This document shows, piece by piece, positions 54,159-62,589 of a stretch of DNA of 64,000 nt (position 1 is its first letter; each line of letters starts with the position of its first letter). The position numbers were made by a program, and so were the translations under genes. The notes beneath the pieces were generated by a model. That model searched no databases. It had not been told where the DNA came from and saw nothing but the letters and a program-made list of their open reading frames with translations. This DNA comes from CAYWVR01 sp964461715 (GTDB taxonomy: Bacteria > Planctomycetota > Phycisphaerae > FEN-1346), in NCBI GenBank assembly GCA_964461715.1, contig CAYWVR010000016.1, positions 15,501 through 79,500 on the forward strand, written 5' to 3'.

Positions 54159-54649
54159 CCCCGGACGAGCGATGGGCACGGAGGCTGGCCGCGGGATGGG
54201 TCTTCTGGCCCGTCTGCGTGGCCAGCGTCGGCCTGTTGGCGGCGGCGGCCCTCGGGCCCACACTCGCCCGGCGCCTGGAGCTGGAGGGCCAGATCGGGGC
54301 CATGGCCGAGGAGGTGGGGCGGCTGGAGGAGGACCTCGAGCGGCTCCAGGCCGCCCGCGGGGCCCTTGACCACGACCCCGCCTACACCGAGCGCATCATC
54401 CGCGAGGAGCTGGGCCTGGCGCGGCCCGGAGAGGTTCGCCTTCCGGAGCCCGTGGCCGTCGAGACGGACGCCGACACCCCCGCCGTGCCCGCGGCTCCGC
54501 CCGCGCACGTCGCGGCGATCCTGCGGTTCGCGGATCCGCGGGCCCAGACGGCGGGAATCCTGGCGGGGTCCCTGGCCCTGGGCGTCGCGCTGGTGCTCAG
54601 CCTCCCGACGAAACCGCGCCCCCGGACCGTCGGACCGCCCGTCGGTTGA
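54155..54649 (+). CDS. Septum-formation-initiator (FtsB/DivIC)-like protein
   Basis: 164 aa. A membrane segment (about 18-36) is followed by a coiled coil (LEGQIGAMAEEVGRLEEDLE) and the family end block YTERIIREELGLARPGEVRL. FtsB/DivIC proteins bridge early and late division proteins. Unlike typical members of about 100 aa, it continues with a Pro/Ala linker and a second hydrophobic segment (about 133-150, TAGILAGSLALGVALVLSL). The ATG overlaps the eno stop (ATGA). The eno-ftsB pairing supports the call. Confidence 0.8.
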   Translation: MTPDERWARRLAAGWVFWPVCVASVGLLAAAALGPTLARRLELEGQIGAMAEEVGRLEEDLERLQAARGALDHDPAYTERIIREELGLARPGEVRLPEPVAVETDADTPAVPAAPPAHVAAILRFADPRAQTAGILAGSLALGVALVLSLPTKPRPRTVGPPVG

Positions 54650-54708
54650 CCGGACCGCCGGCGCCGGCATCCTGTCCTCAGGCGACGATCGGGCCAGCAG
54701 CCATCTCG

Positions 54709-55073
54709 AAGGGGCGCCCGCGCCGAGGGGTCACGCTGGTCGAGCTCCTGGTGGCAACGGTCGCCGGGGTGCTCCGGGTGGCCCGGTTCCCTCCGGCCGC
54801 CGGCCACGTCTGGCGGGTCGTCCGGCAGTCGCGTTGCGCCGACCCGCTCCACCGCCCGAGGCAGGCGTGGGGCATGCGGCAGGCGGAGGTGGGGGCGGCG
54901 GCCCTGACGGCCTCGGGCAGGCCAAGGCCGTCGGTGCGATGGCTATGCTGCTGGAGGCGTACCTCGACCCGCGACCGATCGTGCATGAGCGGGTCACCGA
55001 TACGTTCCGACGGGCGTGGCCATCGATGGCGCCGCGTCTTCGGCGATACCGGGAGAGCCGCCGCGCCGCCTGA
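54709..55073 (+). pseudogene. Remnant of a type IV prepilin-like gene
   Basis: A prepilin cleavage/methylation signature, RRGVTLVELLVATVAGVL, is encoded at about 54721-54777. After it the frame turns into arginine-, tryptophan- and cysteine-rich sequence unlike any pilin. A different frame further on (about 54920-55073) reads AKAVGAMAMLLEAYLDPRP, which looks more protein-like. This fits a frameshifted or decayed gene. There is no clear start. It fills most of the gap between ftsB and the convergent miaB. Confidence 0.35.
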
Positions 55074-55075
55074 TG

Positions 55076-56461
55076 TCAGAGCCGCCGGCCGAAGAGCGTG
55101 AGCCCGGCGGCCCGCTCGATCTCAACCGCCACCTCGTGCCCGGCCAGGTCCGCCGGCCCCTCGAAGACGACGATTCGGTTGCATCCCGTGCGCCCGCGAA
55201 GTTGCGGGGCGTCCTTCCCGGACGGCGCTTCGTCGGGGGTGGCGTCGAGGTGCGGGCGGGGGCTGGGCCCCTCGACGAAGACGCGCTCGGTGCAGCCGAC
55301 GAGGGCGGCGTTCTCCTCGGCGGCAATTTCGGTGACCCCGTCCAGAAGCGCCTGGTGCCGCCGCTTCTTCTCCTCGCGGGGCACGTCGTCGGGCCAGTCG
55401 GCGGCGCGTGTGCCGGGGCGCGGCGAGTAGGAGAAGACGAAGGCGGAGGCGAAGCGGACCCGGCGCGCCAGGTCCATCGTCTCCTCGAAGTCGGTCTCCG
55501 TCTCGCCCGGGAAGCCCACGATGAAGTCCGACGCCACGCCGAGGCCCGGCCGCGCCTCGCGCGCCATCGCCACGCGGTCCAGGTACCCGCGGGCCGTGTA
55601 CCCGCGGTTCATCCGCCGCAGGACCGCGTCGGAGCCGGCCTGGGCGGGCATGTGCAGGTAGGGCTGGACGCGCGGGACGTCACGGAAGCAGGCGGCGAGG
55701 TCCGGCGTCATGGACCGCGGGTGGTTCGTGATGAACGAGAGGCGCACGAGGTCCGGGACCTCCGCCGACACGGCGGCCAGCAGATCGGCGAGGCGCCACG
55801 TGCCCCCCCCCTCCTTCGCCCGGTACTGGTTGACCGCCTGGCCCACGAGCGTGACGTGGCGAATGCCGGCGCGCGTGAGGCGGCGGACCTCCTCCAGTAC
55901 GGCCGACGGCGGTCGGCTCCGCTCCGGGCCGCGCACGTGCGGGACAATACAGTAGGCGCAGAAGTTGTCGCACCCGCGCATCGCCCGGACGAAGGCGTGG
56001 CCGGGCGTCGCCTCGGGCACAGGGCGACCGGCCTCGATCCGGTCGAGGGCGGCGTCCGACCCATCGAAGACGGCGGGGCGGGCGGGATCGAGGGCCACGG
56101 CGCGGCGGCCGGCGCGGGCGGCGGCCAGGAGATCGGGCAGCTCGGCCAACCGGCCCGGCGCGCAGACGAGGTCCAGAACGGGGGCCCGCTCGAACGCCCC
56201 CTCCCCGTGGGCCTGAGCCATACAGCCGAGCAGGCCGACCACGAGGTCGGGGTCCCGCTCCTTTCGTCGCGCCAGGGCCCCCAGGTTCGAGAAGACGCGG
56301 TTCTCGGCGTGGGCCCGCACGGAGCAGGTGAGGTAGAGGAGGATGCGGGCGCGGTCGGGATCGTCGACGACCTCGTGCCCGGCTTCGCGCAGGACCTCGG
56401 CCGTCAGCTCGGCGTCGAGCTTGTTCATCTGGCAGCCGTAGACGGTGATGTGGGCGGCCAT
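55076..56461 (-). CDS. miaB: tRNA-2-methylthio-N6-dimethylallyladenosine synthase (MiaB-type methylthiotransferase)
   Basis: 461 aa. The N-terminal domain has the three cluster cysteines of methylthiotransferases (YGCQMNKLDAE, LTCSVR, LGCMAQ). The radical SAM core has GCDNFCAYCIVPHVRGPERSR-like sequence with C-x3-C-x2-C, and a C-terminal TRAM-like domain follows (GCTERVFVEG, GRTGCNRIVVFEG). The MiaB-type CIVPHVRG suits modification of A37 in tRNAs; RimO is less likely. The ATG at 56461 lies 5 nt after the stop of the large TPR gene, so it is the last gene of that operon. Confidence 0.92.
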   Translation of the reverse strand: MAAHITVYGCQMNKLDAELTAEVLREAGHEVVDDPDRARILLYLTCSVRAHAENRVFSNLGALARRKERDPDLVVGLLGCMAQAHGEGAFERAPVLDLVCAPGRLAELPDLLAAARAGRRAVALDPARPAVFDGSDAALDRIEAGRPVPEATPGHAFVRAMRGCDNFCAYCIVPHVRGPERSRPPSAVLEEVRRLTRAGIRHVTLVGQAVNQYRAKEGGGTWRLADLLAAVSAEVPDLVRLSFITNHPRSMTPDLAACFRDVPRVQPYLHMPAQAGSDAVLRRMNRGYTARGYLDRVAMAREARPGLGVASDFIVGFPGETETDFEETMDLARRVRFASAFVFSYSPRPGTRAADWPDDVPREEKKRRHQALLDGVTEIAAEENAALVGCTERVFVEGPSPRPHLDATPDEAPSGKDAPQLRGRTGCNRIVVFEGPADLAGHEVAVEIERAAGLTLFGRRL

Positions 56462-56466
56462 GCCTT

Positions 56467-59298
56467 CTACGACGCCGCGGCCCGGGTCGCCCCGACGCCG
56501 ACGGCGTTCATCAGCTCGCGGAACTTCTGGCGCAGGGTCGGGTCGCTACCGCCGAGGGGCTGGGGCTTGTGAATAAGTTCGAGCGAGGTGAGGATTTTGC
56601 GGACCTCCTCGACCTGGCCGACGCGATACTTGGCGTGGTAGAGGTGGTAACGTCGTTCCCAGATGAGCTCGGGGGGCGTCTCCTTTCGGGCGGTGGCGAT
56701 CTCGAGGGCCTTGCGCCAGAGCTCGACGGCCCGTTCCCAGTGGGGCTTGGCCTGGGCGTCGTCGTCGGCGGCCCCGGCCAGGCCCTCGTAGCACAGGGCC
56801 ATGCCCACGACGCAGTCCGTTTTGATGGGCTCGCCCTCGGGGGGCTCCTCAGGCCTCGTGCCACCGATCTCCTGGTAGAGGCCGAGGGCCCTGTTGAACT
56901 TTCCGACGCGCAGGAGCAGCTCGGCGACGTCGTAGCGGATGTTCTCGATCTGGCCGCCCTTCTCGGGTCCGCCGTTGGCCCCGAGCCACTGGATGAGGCG
57001 CTGGGCGAGGCGCTCGGCGCCCTCGACCTTGACCGAGGCCGCCTCGGTGTTGCTGCGGTCGAGGAGCTGCTTGACCTCGTCGATGGTCGCGAGGAAGAGG
57101 CCGCTGAGGACACCCCCGATCTGGCCCTCCTTGCCCTGCTTGACCATGAGGGCGAGGTAGTCTTCGAGGAGGCGGAGCGCCTCGTCGATCTTGCCGAGCT
57201 TCTGGAAGGCGTCGATCCGCATTTTCAGAATCCGCCCGCGCATCTCCTCGCCGACCTCGATCCTCGACTCCATCGTGTCGATGACCTTCAGGGCGTCGTC
57301 GGGCAGCTCGACCTCGGGGTACAGGTAGACCTCGGCGGCGTTGAGGTAGGCCGCCTCGATCCACTTCTCCAGCTCGGCCCGCTTGTCCTCGGGCACCTTG
57401 GCCTTGTCCGCGAACTCGGTGAACTCCAGGAGCTGCCGCACGACGAGCCGGGCCTGGGGCAGGATGACGCCCTTGTCTTTCGAGGGCAGGATCGTCTCGC
57501 GGAACTGTTCGAGGTGCGACAGGGGAATCCAGTACCGCGCCTCGACGTAGAAGGGGCTATCGCGGCCGACGGCCCGGAAGGCGTTGGCAGCCTCGCCGAA
57601 CTTTCCGCTCTGGTAGAGAACGACGCCCAGGTAGTACTTCTGATCGGGGTCCTCTTCGCCGTAGTTGGCGTTGAACCAGCGAAGGGCCTCGGCGTAGGCC
57701 TGTTGGTTCTGTTCGGTCTTGTCGGTCTCGTAGACCTGGCCGACGAGACTGAGGTGATAGTTGGCGGCGGGGGCGGCGAACTGGAACGTGGGGAACTCCG
57801 AGGCGACCTTCTTGAAGAGCTCCGCCGCCTGCTGCTTCGCGCCCGCCGGCGCCTCCTCGGCCTTCGAGAGCTCGAAGTGCAGGGCGGCCTTCGAGTAGAG
57901 GGCCATCGGGTAGAACTCGTCCGACGGCTCGGTCTTCGAGAGATAGAGGTCGTAAAGCTTGAGGGCCTCGCGGTAGTCCTCGACCGCCCCGGAGGTTCGG
58001 GCGGCGGTGGCGGCCCGGTCGGCCCGGAAGCGAATCTGCCACGGCTCGGCCTCCGCCAGGTCGATCTTGACGTCGCCGACCAGCTCCGCCAGCACGCCCT
58101 CGACGATGACCGGCCACGGGCCGCCCTCGGCCCGCAGGGCGTCGAACATCTCCATGCCCTTGTCGGTCTTGGCGGCGTCGCCGGCGGCCCTTCCCTCGAC
58201 GACGTACGCCTCGGCCTCCGCCACCTTCATGGCCAGGCCGTAGAGGTCCGCGTATAGTTTTCCGCGCCCGAAGAACTCGCGGGCGGTCTCCAGGGTCTCG
58301 CGGGCCTTCTTGGGTTTGCCCTGGGCGATCAGGGTCCGGGCCTTCTCGTAGGCGGCCTGGATCTTGACGGACTCGGGGGCGTCGGGATCGGCGGCATAGG
58401 CGAGGTTCGTCAGGGCATCCTCGAACTTGCCCAACTCGCGTTGGGCCATGCCGATGATGAGGTGGGCGTAGTACTTGGCCGGGCTCCCCGGGCTGAGGTC
58501 CGTGAAGCCGATGAGGCGGGTGACGGCGTCGTTGAGGATCGGGGCCCGGGGCCGGCCCCCCTCCTCCGCCGGCTCGCCCTCGGGCGTAAGCCACCCGAGA
58601 TAGTAGCCCACCCAGCCGGTGTTGAAGTCCATCGAGCGCCTGAGGTCCGCGAGCTGGCGGACGATGTCGGCGTTGACGTAGCGGTCGCGGTTCGGGTCGC
58701 GGTCGATCTCCGAGAACCACTGGTTCGATTCCTGGAGGGCCTCGGTATAGGCCTCGTGGGCGATGCGGAGGATCTCGCGAGCGGTGTCGGCGTCGCCGGC
58801 GCGGCCGAAGCTGATCTCGAGGCCCTGGAGGTACTGCGTCAGCCAGGCCCCGTCGATGACGAAGATCATGTTCGCCAGATCCCGCCGCAGCGTGATGGCT
58901 TCGAGGCGCTTGGAGGTCCGGGCCTCCCACTGGGCCGCCGGGATGGCCTGCCAGGCCTGGTCGGCGTTTTCGATGGCGTAGCGGTAGTAGTCGAGTGCGC
59001 GGCGGAAGGCCTGCTCGCGCTGGGGCCCGCTCAGGGTCTGGGCCCGCTGGACCTCGGCGGCGGCCTTCTTGGCGTTCTCGCCCGCGGGGGCGGGCCTGAC
59101 GGTGCCCTGGCTCGGACCGGGCGTCGGCGGGACAGGCATCTCGCCGCCGTGCTTCTTCAGATAGGCCTCCATGAGGCTCTTGAGGCCGCGCCTCTGGAGT
59201 CCCTCGTAAAACGGGTCGCGGGCCTGGGCGAAGGCCGTCCGGGCAAAGGCCCCGACGAGCCCGACGAGAATGGCAATTCGTAGGATGCGTCCGATCAT
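56467..59298 (-). CDS. Large secreted TPR-repeat protein
   Basis: 943 aa with a signal peptide (MIGRILRIAILVGLVGAFAR, cleavage near FAQA). The rest is almost entirely helical with TPR-like units (AYEKARTLIAQGKPKKARET, YYLGVVLYQSGKFGEAANAF, EALRLLEDYLALM). It should be periplasmic or exposed. It lies in the ExbB/ExbD operon: the short exbD ends 89 nt upstream, and miaB follows by 5 nt. Similar TPR proteins accompany ExbBD sets in planctomycetes; the role may be as a scaffold or partner of the motor. Specific function is unknown. Confidence 0.82.
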   Translation of the reverse strand: MIGRILRIAILVGLVGAFARTAFAQARDPFYEGLQRRGLKSLMEAYLKKHGGEMPVPPTPGPSQGTVRPAPAGENAKKAAAEVQRAQTLSGPQREQAFRRALDYYRYAIENADQAWQAIPAAQWEARTSKRLEAITLRRDLANMIFVIDGAWLTQYLQGLEISFGRAGDADTAREILRIAHEAYTEALQESNQWFSEIDRDPNRDRYVNADIVRQLADLRRSMDFNTGWVGYYLGWLTPEGEPAEEGGRPRAPILNDAVTRLIGFTDLSPGSPAKYYAHLIIGMAQRELGKFEDALTNLAYAADPDAPESVKIQAAYEKARTLIAQGKPKKARETLETAREFFGRGKLYADLYGLAMKVAEAEAYVVEGRAAGDAAKTDKGMEMFDALRAEGGPWPVIVEGVLAELVGDVKIDLAEAEPWQIRFRADRAATAARTSGAVEDYREALKLYDLYLSKTEPSDEFYPMALYSKAALHFELSKAEEAPAGAKQQAAELFKKVASEFPTFQFAAPAANYHLSLVGQVYETDKTEQNQQAYAEALRWFNANYGEEDPDQKYYLGVVLYQSGKFGEAANAFRAVGRDSPFYVEARYWIPLSHLEQFRETILPSKDKGVILPQARLVVRQLLEFTEFADKAKVPEDKRAELEKWIEAAYLNAAEVYLYPEVELPDDALKVIDTMESRIEVGEEMRGRILKMRIDAFQKLGKIDEALRLLEDYLALMVKQGKEGQIGGVLSGLFLATIDEVKQLLDRSNTEAASVKVEGAERLAQRLIQWLGANGGPEKGGQIENIRYDVAELLLRVGKFNRALGLYQEIGGTRPEEPPEGEPIKTDCVVGMALCYEGLAGAADDDAQAKPHWERAVELWRKALEIATARKETPPELIWERRYHLYHAKYRVGQVEEVRKILTSLELIHKPQPLGGSDPTLRQKFRELMNAVGVGATRAAAS

Positions 59299-59387
59299 GT
59301 CACCTGTCTCTCCGGCGACGTTCTGGTTCGTCCCCTGCGTCGGCGCCTCGTTGGACGGCCCGGGGGGTCCGCCCATTCGCCCCGCGC

Positions 59388-59648
59388 CTACCGCGCTCCG
59401 GGCACGCCGAAGCACACGGTATCATACCTGGCCGCCACGGCCGTGTCGAATGCCTTCACCACGGACTTGTGCCGCACCGCCCCGTCGGGGTTCACGAGGA
59501 CGGGCGTCGAGGCCGCGAGGTAGGCCTCGCCGGCCATGATCGCGGGCGCCACGAGGAAGCAGATGAGCAGGCTGAAGATCATGTCGATCATCGGCGTCAT
59601 GGCCGGCTGGAGGGTCAACATTCGCCGCGCGCGTCTCGCGGTCCGCAT
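59388..59648 (-). CDS. Internally deleted ExbD-like protein
   Basis: 86 aa against about 150 for the next gene. The N-terminal membrane part (LQPAMTPMIDMIFSLLICFL with the conserved Asp) aligns with residues about 13-45 of its neighbour. The rest (PVLVNPDGAVRHKSVVKAFD and on to the end) aligns with the last 35 residues. The intervening periplasmic section of about 60 residues is absent, in frame. A strong GGGAGGA site precedes the ATG, so it looks expressed. It could be a minimal motor subunit or a decaying duplicate. Confidence 0.8.
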   Translation of the reverse strand: MRTARRARRMLTLQPAMTPMIDMIFSLLICFLVAPAIMAGEAYLAASTPVLVNPDGAVRHKSVVKAFDTAVAARYDTVCFGVPGAR

Positions 59649-59754
59649 GGCTTGTCCTCCCGCTCACGGGCCGGGACCTCGGCGCCCCGGCCCATCCACC
59701 CCTATGGACGAATGCGGGAGGCGTTCGTCACGCCGGTTCGCCCGGCGCGCGGCG

Positions 59755-60204
59755 CTAGCGCGGGACGGCGAACTGGATGTTGGTGAATCGCGCCGCGATC
59801 GCCGTGTCGAAGGCCCGGACCACCCACTTGTGCCGCACCGCCATCGTCGGGTTGATGAGGACCGGATGGTCGGGCGGCAGGCCCTGGTTACGGAGGCGGA
59901 CGAGCTCGGACCGAAGCGCGTCGAAGTTGGTGCCGAGGGACTGGGTCTCGTTGAGGACGATGGAGACGTCCTTGTACTCGGGGCCCTCGTCGTAGAGGGT
60001 GATCTTGATGCGGGGGATGTCCGGGTTGGAAGGCCCCATGTTCGGTCCGACATTAGTCGGAAGGTTGGTGGTCAGATAGGCCTCGTCGCCCTGGAAGGAG
60101 GGCGTCAGCATGAAGAAGATCAGCAGAAGGAAGATGATGTCGATCATGGAGGTCATCGGAGGTTCGATCTGCTTCTTCTCGCGTTTACGAGCGACGTTGC
60201 GCAT
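59755..60204 (-). CDS. ExbD/TolR-like proton-channel subunit, paralogue 2
   Basis: 149 aa. One N-terminal membrane segment with the proton-carrying Asp (PPMTSMIDIIFLLLIFFML) is followed by a periplasmic domain. The C-terminal VLINPTMAVRHKWVVRAFDT segment is nearly shared with the short paralogue. With ExbB it forms a proton-driven motor in the inner membrane. It lies 23 nt downstream of the other full ExbD. ATG at 60204. Confidence 0.92.
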   Translation of the reverse strand: MRNVARKREKKQIEPPMTSMIDIIFLLLIFFMLTPSFQGDEAYLTTNLPTNVGPNMGPSNPDIPRIKITLYDEGPEYKDVSIVLNETQSLGTNFDALRSELVRLRNQGLPPDHPVLINPTMAVRHKWVVRAFDTAIAARFTNIQFAVPR

Positions 60205-60227
60205 CGGCGTTCACCCTCGCGTGGCGG

Positions 60228-60701
60228 CTATTCGTTAAAGGAGGCGAGATCGTCCTCGCGTTCGGTGGTCACCCACCATCCCTCGATCTTGGCGCCGCCG
60301 GCGCAGAGCATGACACGGGCGACATCCTCGTAGGGGATCATGGCATCGGCCCGGAGAATGACGTTGAGGGGCTTGTCGCCCCCGATCTCCTTCTGATGCT
60401 GAAGGAGTTGCGTCAGCTCCGAGGCGGGGATGCCCTGGCTGATGGAGGAATCGACCACCCGTCCGAGCACCTTGATCTGGGGATCGTCCGGGTTGACGAT
60501 GTTGATGACGACGTTGCGGAACCGGCCGTAATCCCTGGGCTCGGCCGTGATGGCGATGGGCAACTCGACGTCCTCGATCTCCAGCTGCTGGAACTGGCTG
60601 ACCAGCATGAAGAAGATGATGAGGAGAAAGACGATGTCGATCAGCGGCGTCATGTTGAAGTGCACGCCGCCCGTGCCTTCCGCTTTCTTGATTCTCGCCA
60701 T
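60228..60701 (-). CDS. ExbD/TolR-like proton-channel subunit, paralogue 1
   Basis: 157 aa. The membrane segment with the conserved Asp is NMTPLIDIVFLLIIFFMLV. A typical ExbD periplasmic domain follows, with KPLNVILRADAMIPYEDVAR (the family's ...ADxxxxYxxV block). It is the most canonical of the three ExbD proteins here and directly follows exbB (44 nt). A conserved motor partner role is likely. Confidence 0.94.
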   Translation of the reverse strand: MARIKKAEGTGGVHFNMTPLIDIVFLLIIFFMLVSQFQQLEIEDVELPIAITAEPRDYGRFRNVVINIVNPDDPQIKVLGRVVDSSISQGIPASELTQLLQHQKEIGGDKPLNVILRADAMIPYEDVARVMLCAGGAKIEGWWVTTEREDDLASFNE

Positions 60702-60745
60702 GGAGCGGTCCTTTCCATTCGGGCCCGGGTCCGTCGGGGCGCCGG

Positions 60746-61486
60746 TTACTCGCCGCCGGCGGAGGGCTTGAAGTTGGCCAGCAGTTCCTCGGCCACCAGG
60801 GCCGCCTCCATCGACAGCTGCTCCACGCGGTTGCGATAGATGGCGTAGGCCGCCAGCGACGGAATGGCCACAAAGAGGCCCGCGAAGGTCGAGAAGAGGG
60901 CCGTCAGGATGCCGCCCGCCAGGTCCTCCGGGCTCGCCTTTCCACCCTTGGCCGCGATCTCGCCGAAGGCGTTCATCATGCCGTAGACCGTCCCGAACAG
61001 GCCCAGCATCGGGCTGATGTTGCCGATCAGGTTGAGGTACTCGATCTTGCGGTAGAGACGGGCGGTGCGTTCTTCGGCGGCGTCCTCCATGGCCTTCTGC
61101 ATGGCGTCGTAGCCGTTGGCGGCCTCGACGAGGCCCGCGTGGACCACGCCGGAGACAAAGGACGGGTCGGCCTGGCAGAACTCCAGGGCCTCGCGGAACC
61201 GGCGCTCGTCAAACATCGTCTTGATCTGGGCCACCGACAGCTCCGGCAGCAGCACCGTCCGCCGGATGGTGATGGCGTGCTCGATGATGAGCGCGATGGA
61301 GGTGATCGAGAGGCCGAAGATGGCGAAGATGTCCATGAAGCCGATCCAGGTGTCGAAGGTGGCCTTCCACATCATGGCCCCGAACGACGTCCGCTGCACG
61401 GTGGCTTCGCCGGCCACCGCCTCCGCCCCGAACACGGCCACGACGGCCATGATCACCGTCCACCCAATGACTCTTGGCTTGCGCAT
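60746..61486 (-). CDS. MotA/TolQ/ExbB proton-channel family protein
   Basis: 246 aa. An unusual cleavable-type signal (RVIGWTVIMAVVAVFGAEAVAG) precedes the first true membrane segment (WIGFMDIFAIFGLSITSIAL). The family block LNLIGNISPMLGLFGTVYGMMNAF and AGGILTALFSTFAGLFVAIP form the last two segments. The start at 61486 follows AAGGAG. It stands between a secreted TPR gene and the three exbD genes. In E. coli, ExbB has no signal peptide, whereas many planctomycete and Bacteroidetes forms carry a preceding segment. Confidence 0.93.
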   Translation of the reverse strand: MRKPRVIGWTVIMAVVAVFGAEAVAGEATVQRTSFGAMMWKATFDTWIGFMDIFAIFGLSITSIALIIEHAITIRRTVLLPELSVAQIKTMFDERRFREALEFCQADPSFVSGVVHAGLVEAANGYDAMQKAMEDAAEERTARLYRKIEYLNLIGNISPMLGLFGTVYGMMNAFGEIAAKGGKASPEDLAGGILTALFSTFAGLFVAIPSLAAYAIYRNRVEQLSMEAALVAEELLANFKPSAGGE

Positions 61487-61550
61487 GTGCCTGAACTCCT
61501 TCGTCCCTTGAGTTCCCGCCTCGTGTGCGTGCGTACGGGGGCCGGGCCGC

Positions 61551-62588
61551 TCAGCCCGCCCCCAGTCGAACCAGCGCTCGCCTGGACCGCTCGGCGCCGG
61601 ACGTTCCCGCGTAATCTCGGACGGCTTCCTGATAGATGTTGCGGATCTCGGTGGCCGGAAGGTTCGCCGCCTCCATGGCCTGACCCGCCCGGAAGAGGGC
61701 CTCGGCCGTCCGCGCCGGGTCGGACCGGGCGTGCAGCACCGGCACCCGCATGTACGACAGGGCCGCGTCCACATGCTCGCCCTTCGCCTCCAGCACGCGT
61801 CCCCGGGCGAAGGCCATCCACCCGGCGTGCTCGGCACCGAGGGCCTCGGCGGCGGTCTCGATCCGCTCGTCCGCCTTCTCGTAGTCCTTCGTCTCGATCA
61901 AGAGGTCCACGAGCCGCATCTGGGCCCACACCCGCAGGCGCGGGTTGCGGCCGCGGGCGACTTCCTCCAGCAGGGGCCGCCGCTCCTCGGGCGTCCCGAC
62001 CTCCATCACCAGCGCCAGCCGCAGGGCCTGGAGCGACTTCGCGTAGGGCTTGCCCCGGGCCCGCGCAAGGGCCCCGTCCACGACCTTCAGGAGGGCCCGG
62101 TTCTCGGCGTCGGCACCCTCGCGAGGGCGCGGCAGGGAGAAACCGACGACCATCGACGGCTCGTCCTCGGCCAGGGCCACGTAGGCCTCCATGGCCCGGC
62201 GGACGCGTCCCGTGGCCGCATAGATGCGGTAGAGGCGGGCCTGGATCAGCGTCTTCAGCCATCGCGGCGGCCCGCGGCGGAGGACCGCCTCGTATTGTCG
62301 CTCGGCCTGCTCGAAGGCCGTGCGGGCCGCGGGGCCCCGGGCGGCCTCGGCCCCGGCGAACGTCGCCTCGGCCTTCTCCAGGGCCGGGATGTCGTCGACT
62401 TCGATCCGCTCGACGTCGGCCAGCGGGATGCTCCGGACCCCGGCGGGGCCCTTCAGCACGAGGCCCTCGGCGTCGAGGCCTTCGATCGAGCCCGTGTACC
62501 CGATGCCCGCCTTCGTGCGGACCCTGTCGGCCCGGGCGAGACCGGCGGCCAGCGTCACCATCACCGCGATGAGCAGAATCCGTCGCAT
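61551..62588 (-). CDS. Secreted helical-repeat (TPR-like) protein
   Basis: 345 aa. The signal peptide is MRRILLIAVMVTLAAGLARA. A short beta segment (about 25-65: TKAGIGYTGSIEGLDAEGLV, IPLADVERIEVDDIP) resembles the LSm-like small domain at the N-terminus of other secreted planctomycete TPR proteins. TPR-like helices follow to the end (AYVALAEDEP, AEALFRAGQAMEAANLPA). It starts one nucleotide after the vWA stop and precedes exbB by 64 nt. Probably a periplasmic partner of the motor. No enzyme motif is seen. Confidence 0.8.
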   Translation of the reverse strand: MRRILLIAVMVTLAAGLARADRVRTKAGIGYTGSIEGLDAEGLVLKGPAGVRSIPLADVERIEVDDIPALEKAEATFAGAEAARGPAARTAFEQAERQYEAVLRRGPPRWLKTLIQARLYRIYAATGRVRRAMEAYVALAEDEPSMVVGFSLPRPREGADAENRALLKVVDGALARARGKPYAKSLQALRLALVMEVGTPEERRPLLEEVARGRNPRLRVWAQMRLVDLLIETKDYEKADERIETAAEALGAEHAGWMAFARGRVLEAKGEHVDAALSYMRVPVLHARSDPARTAEALFRAGQAMEAANLPATEIRNIYQEAVRDYAGTSGAERSRRALVRLGAG

Positions 62589-62589
62589 G

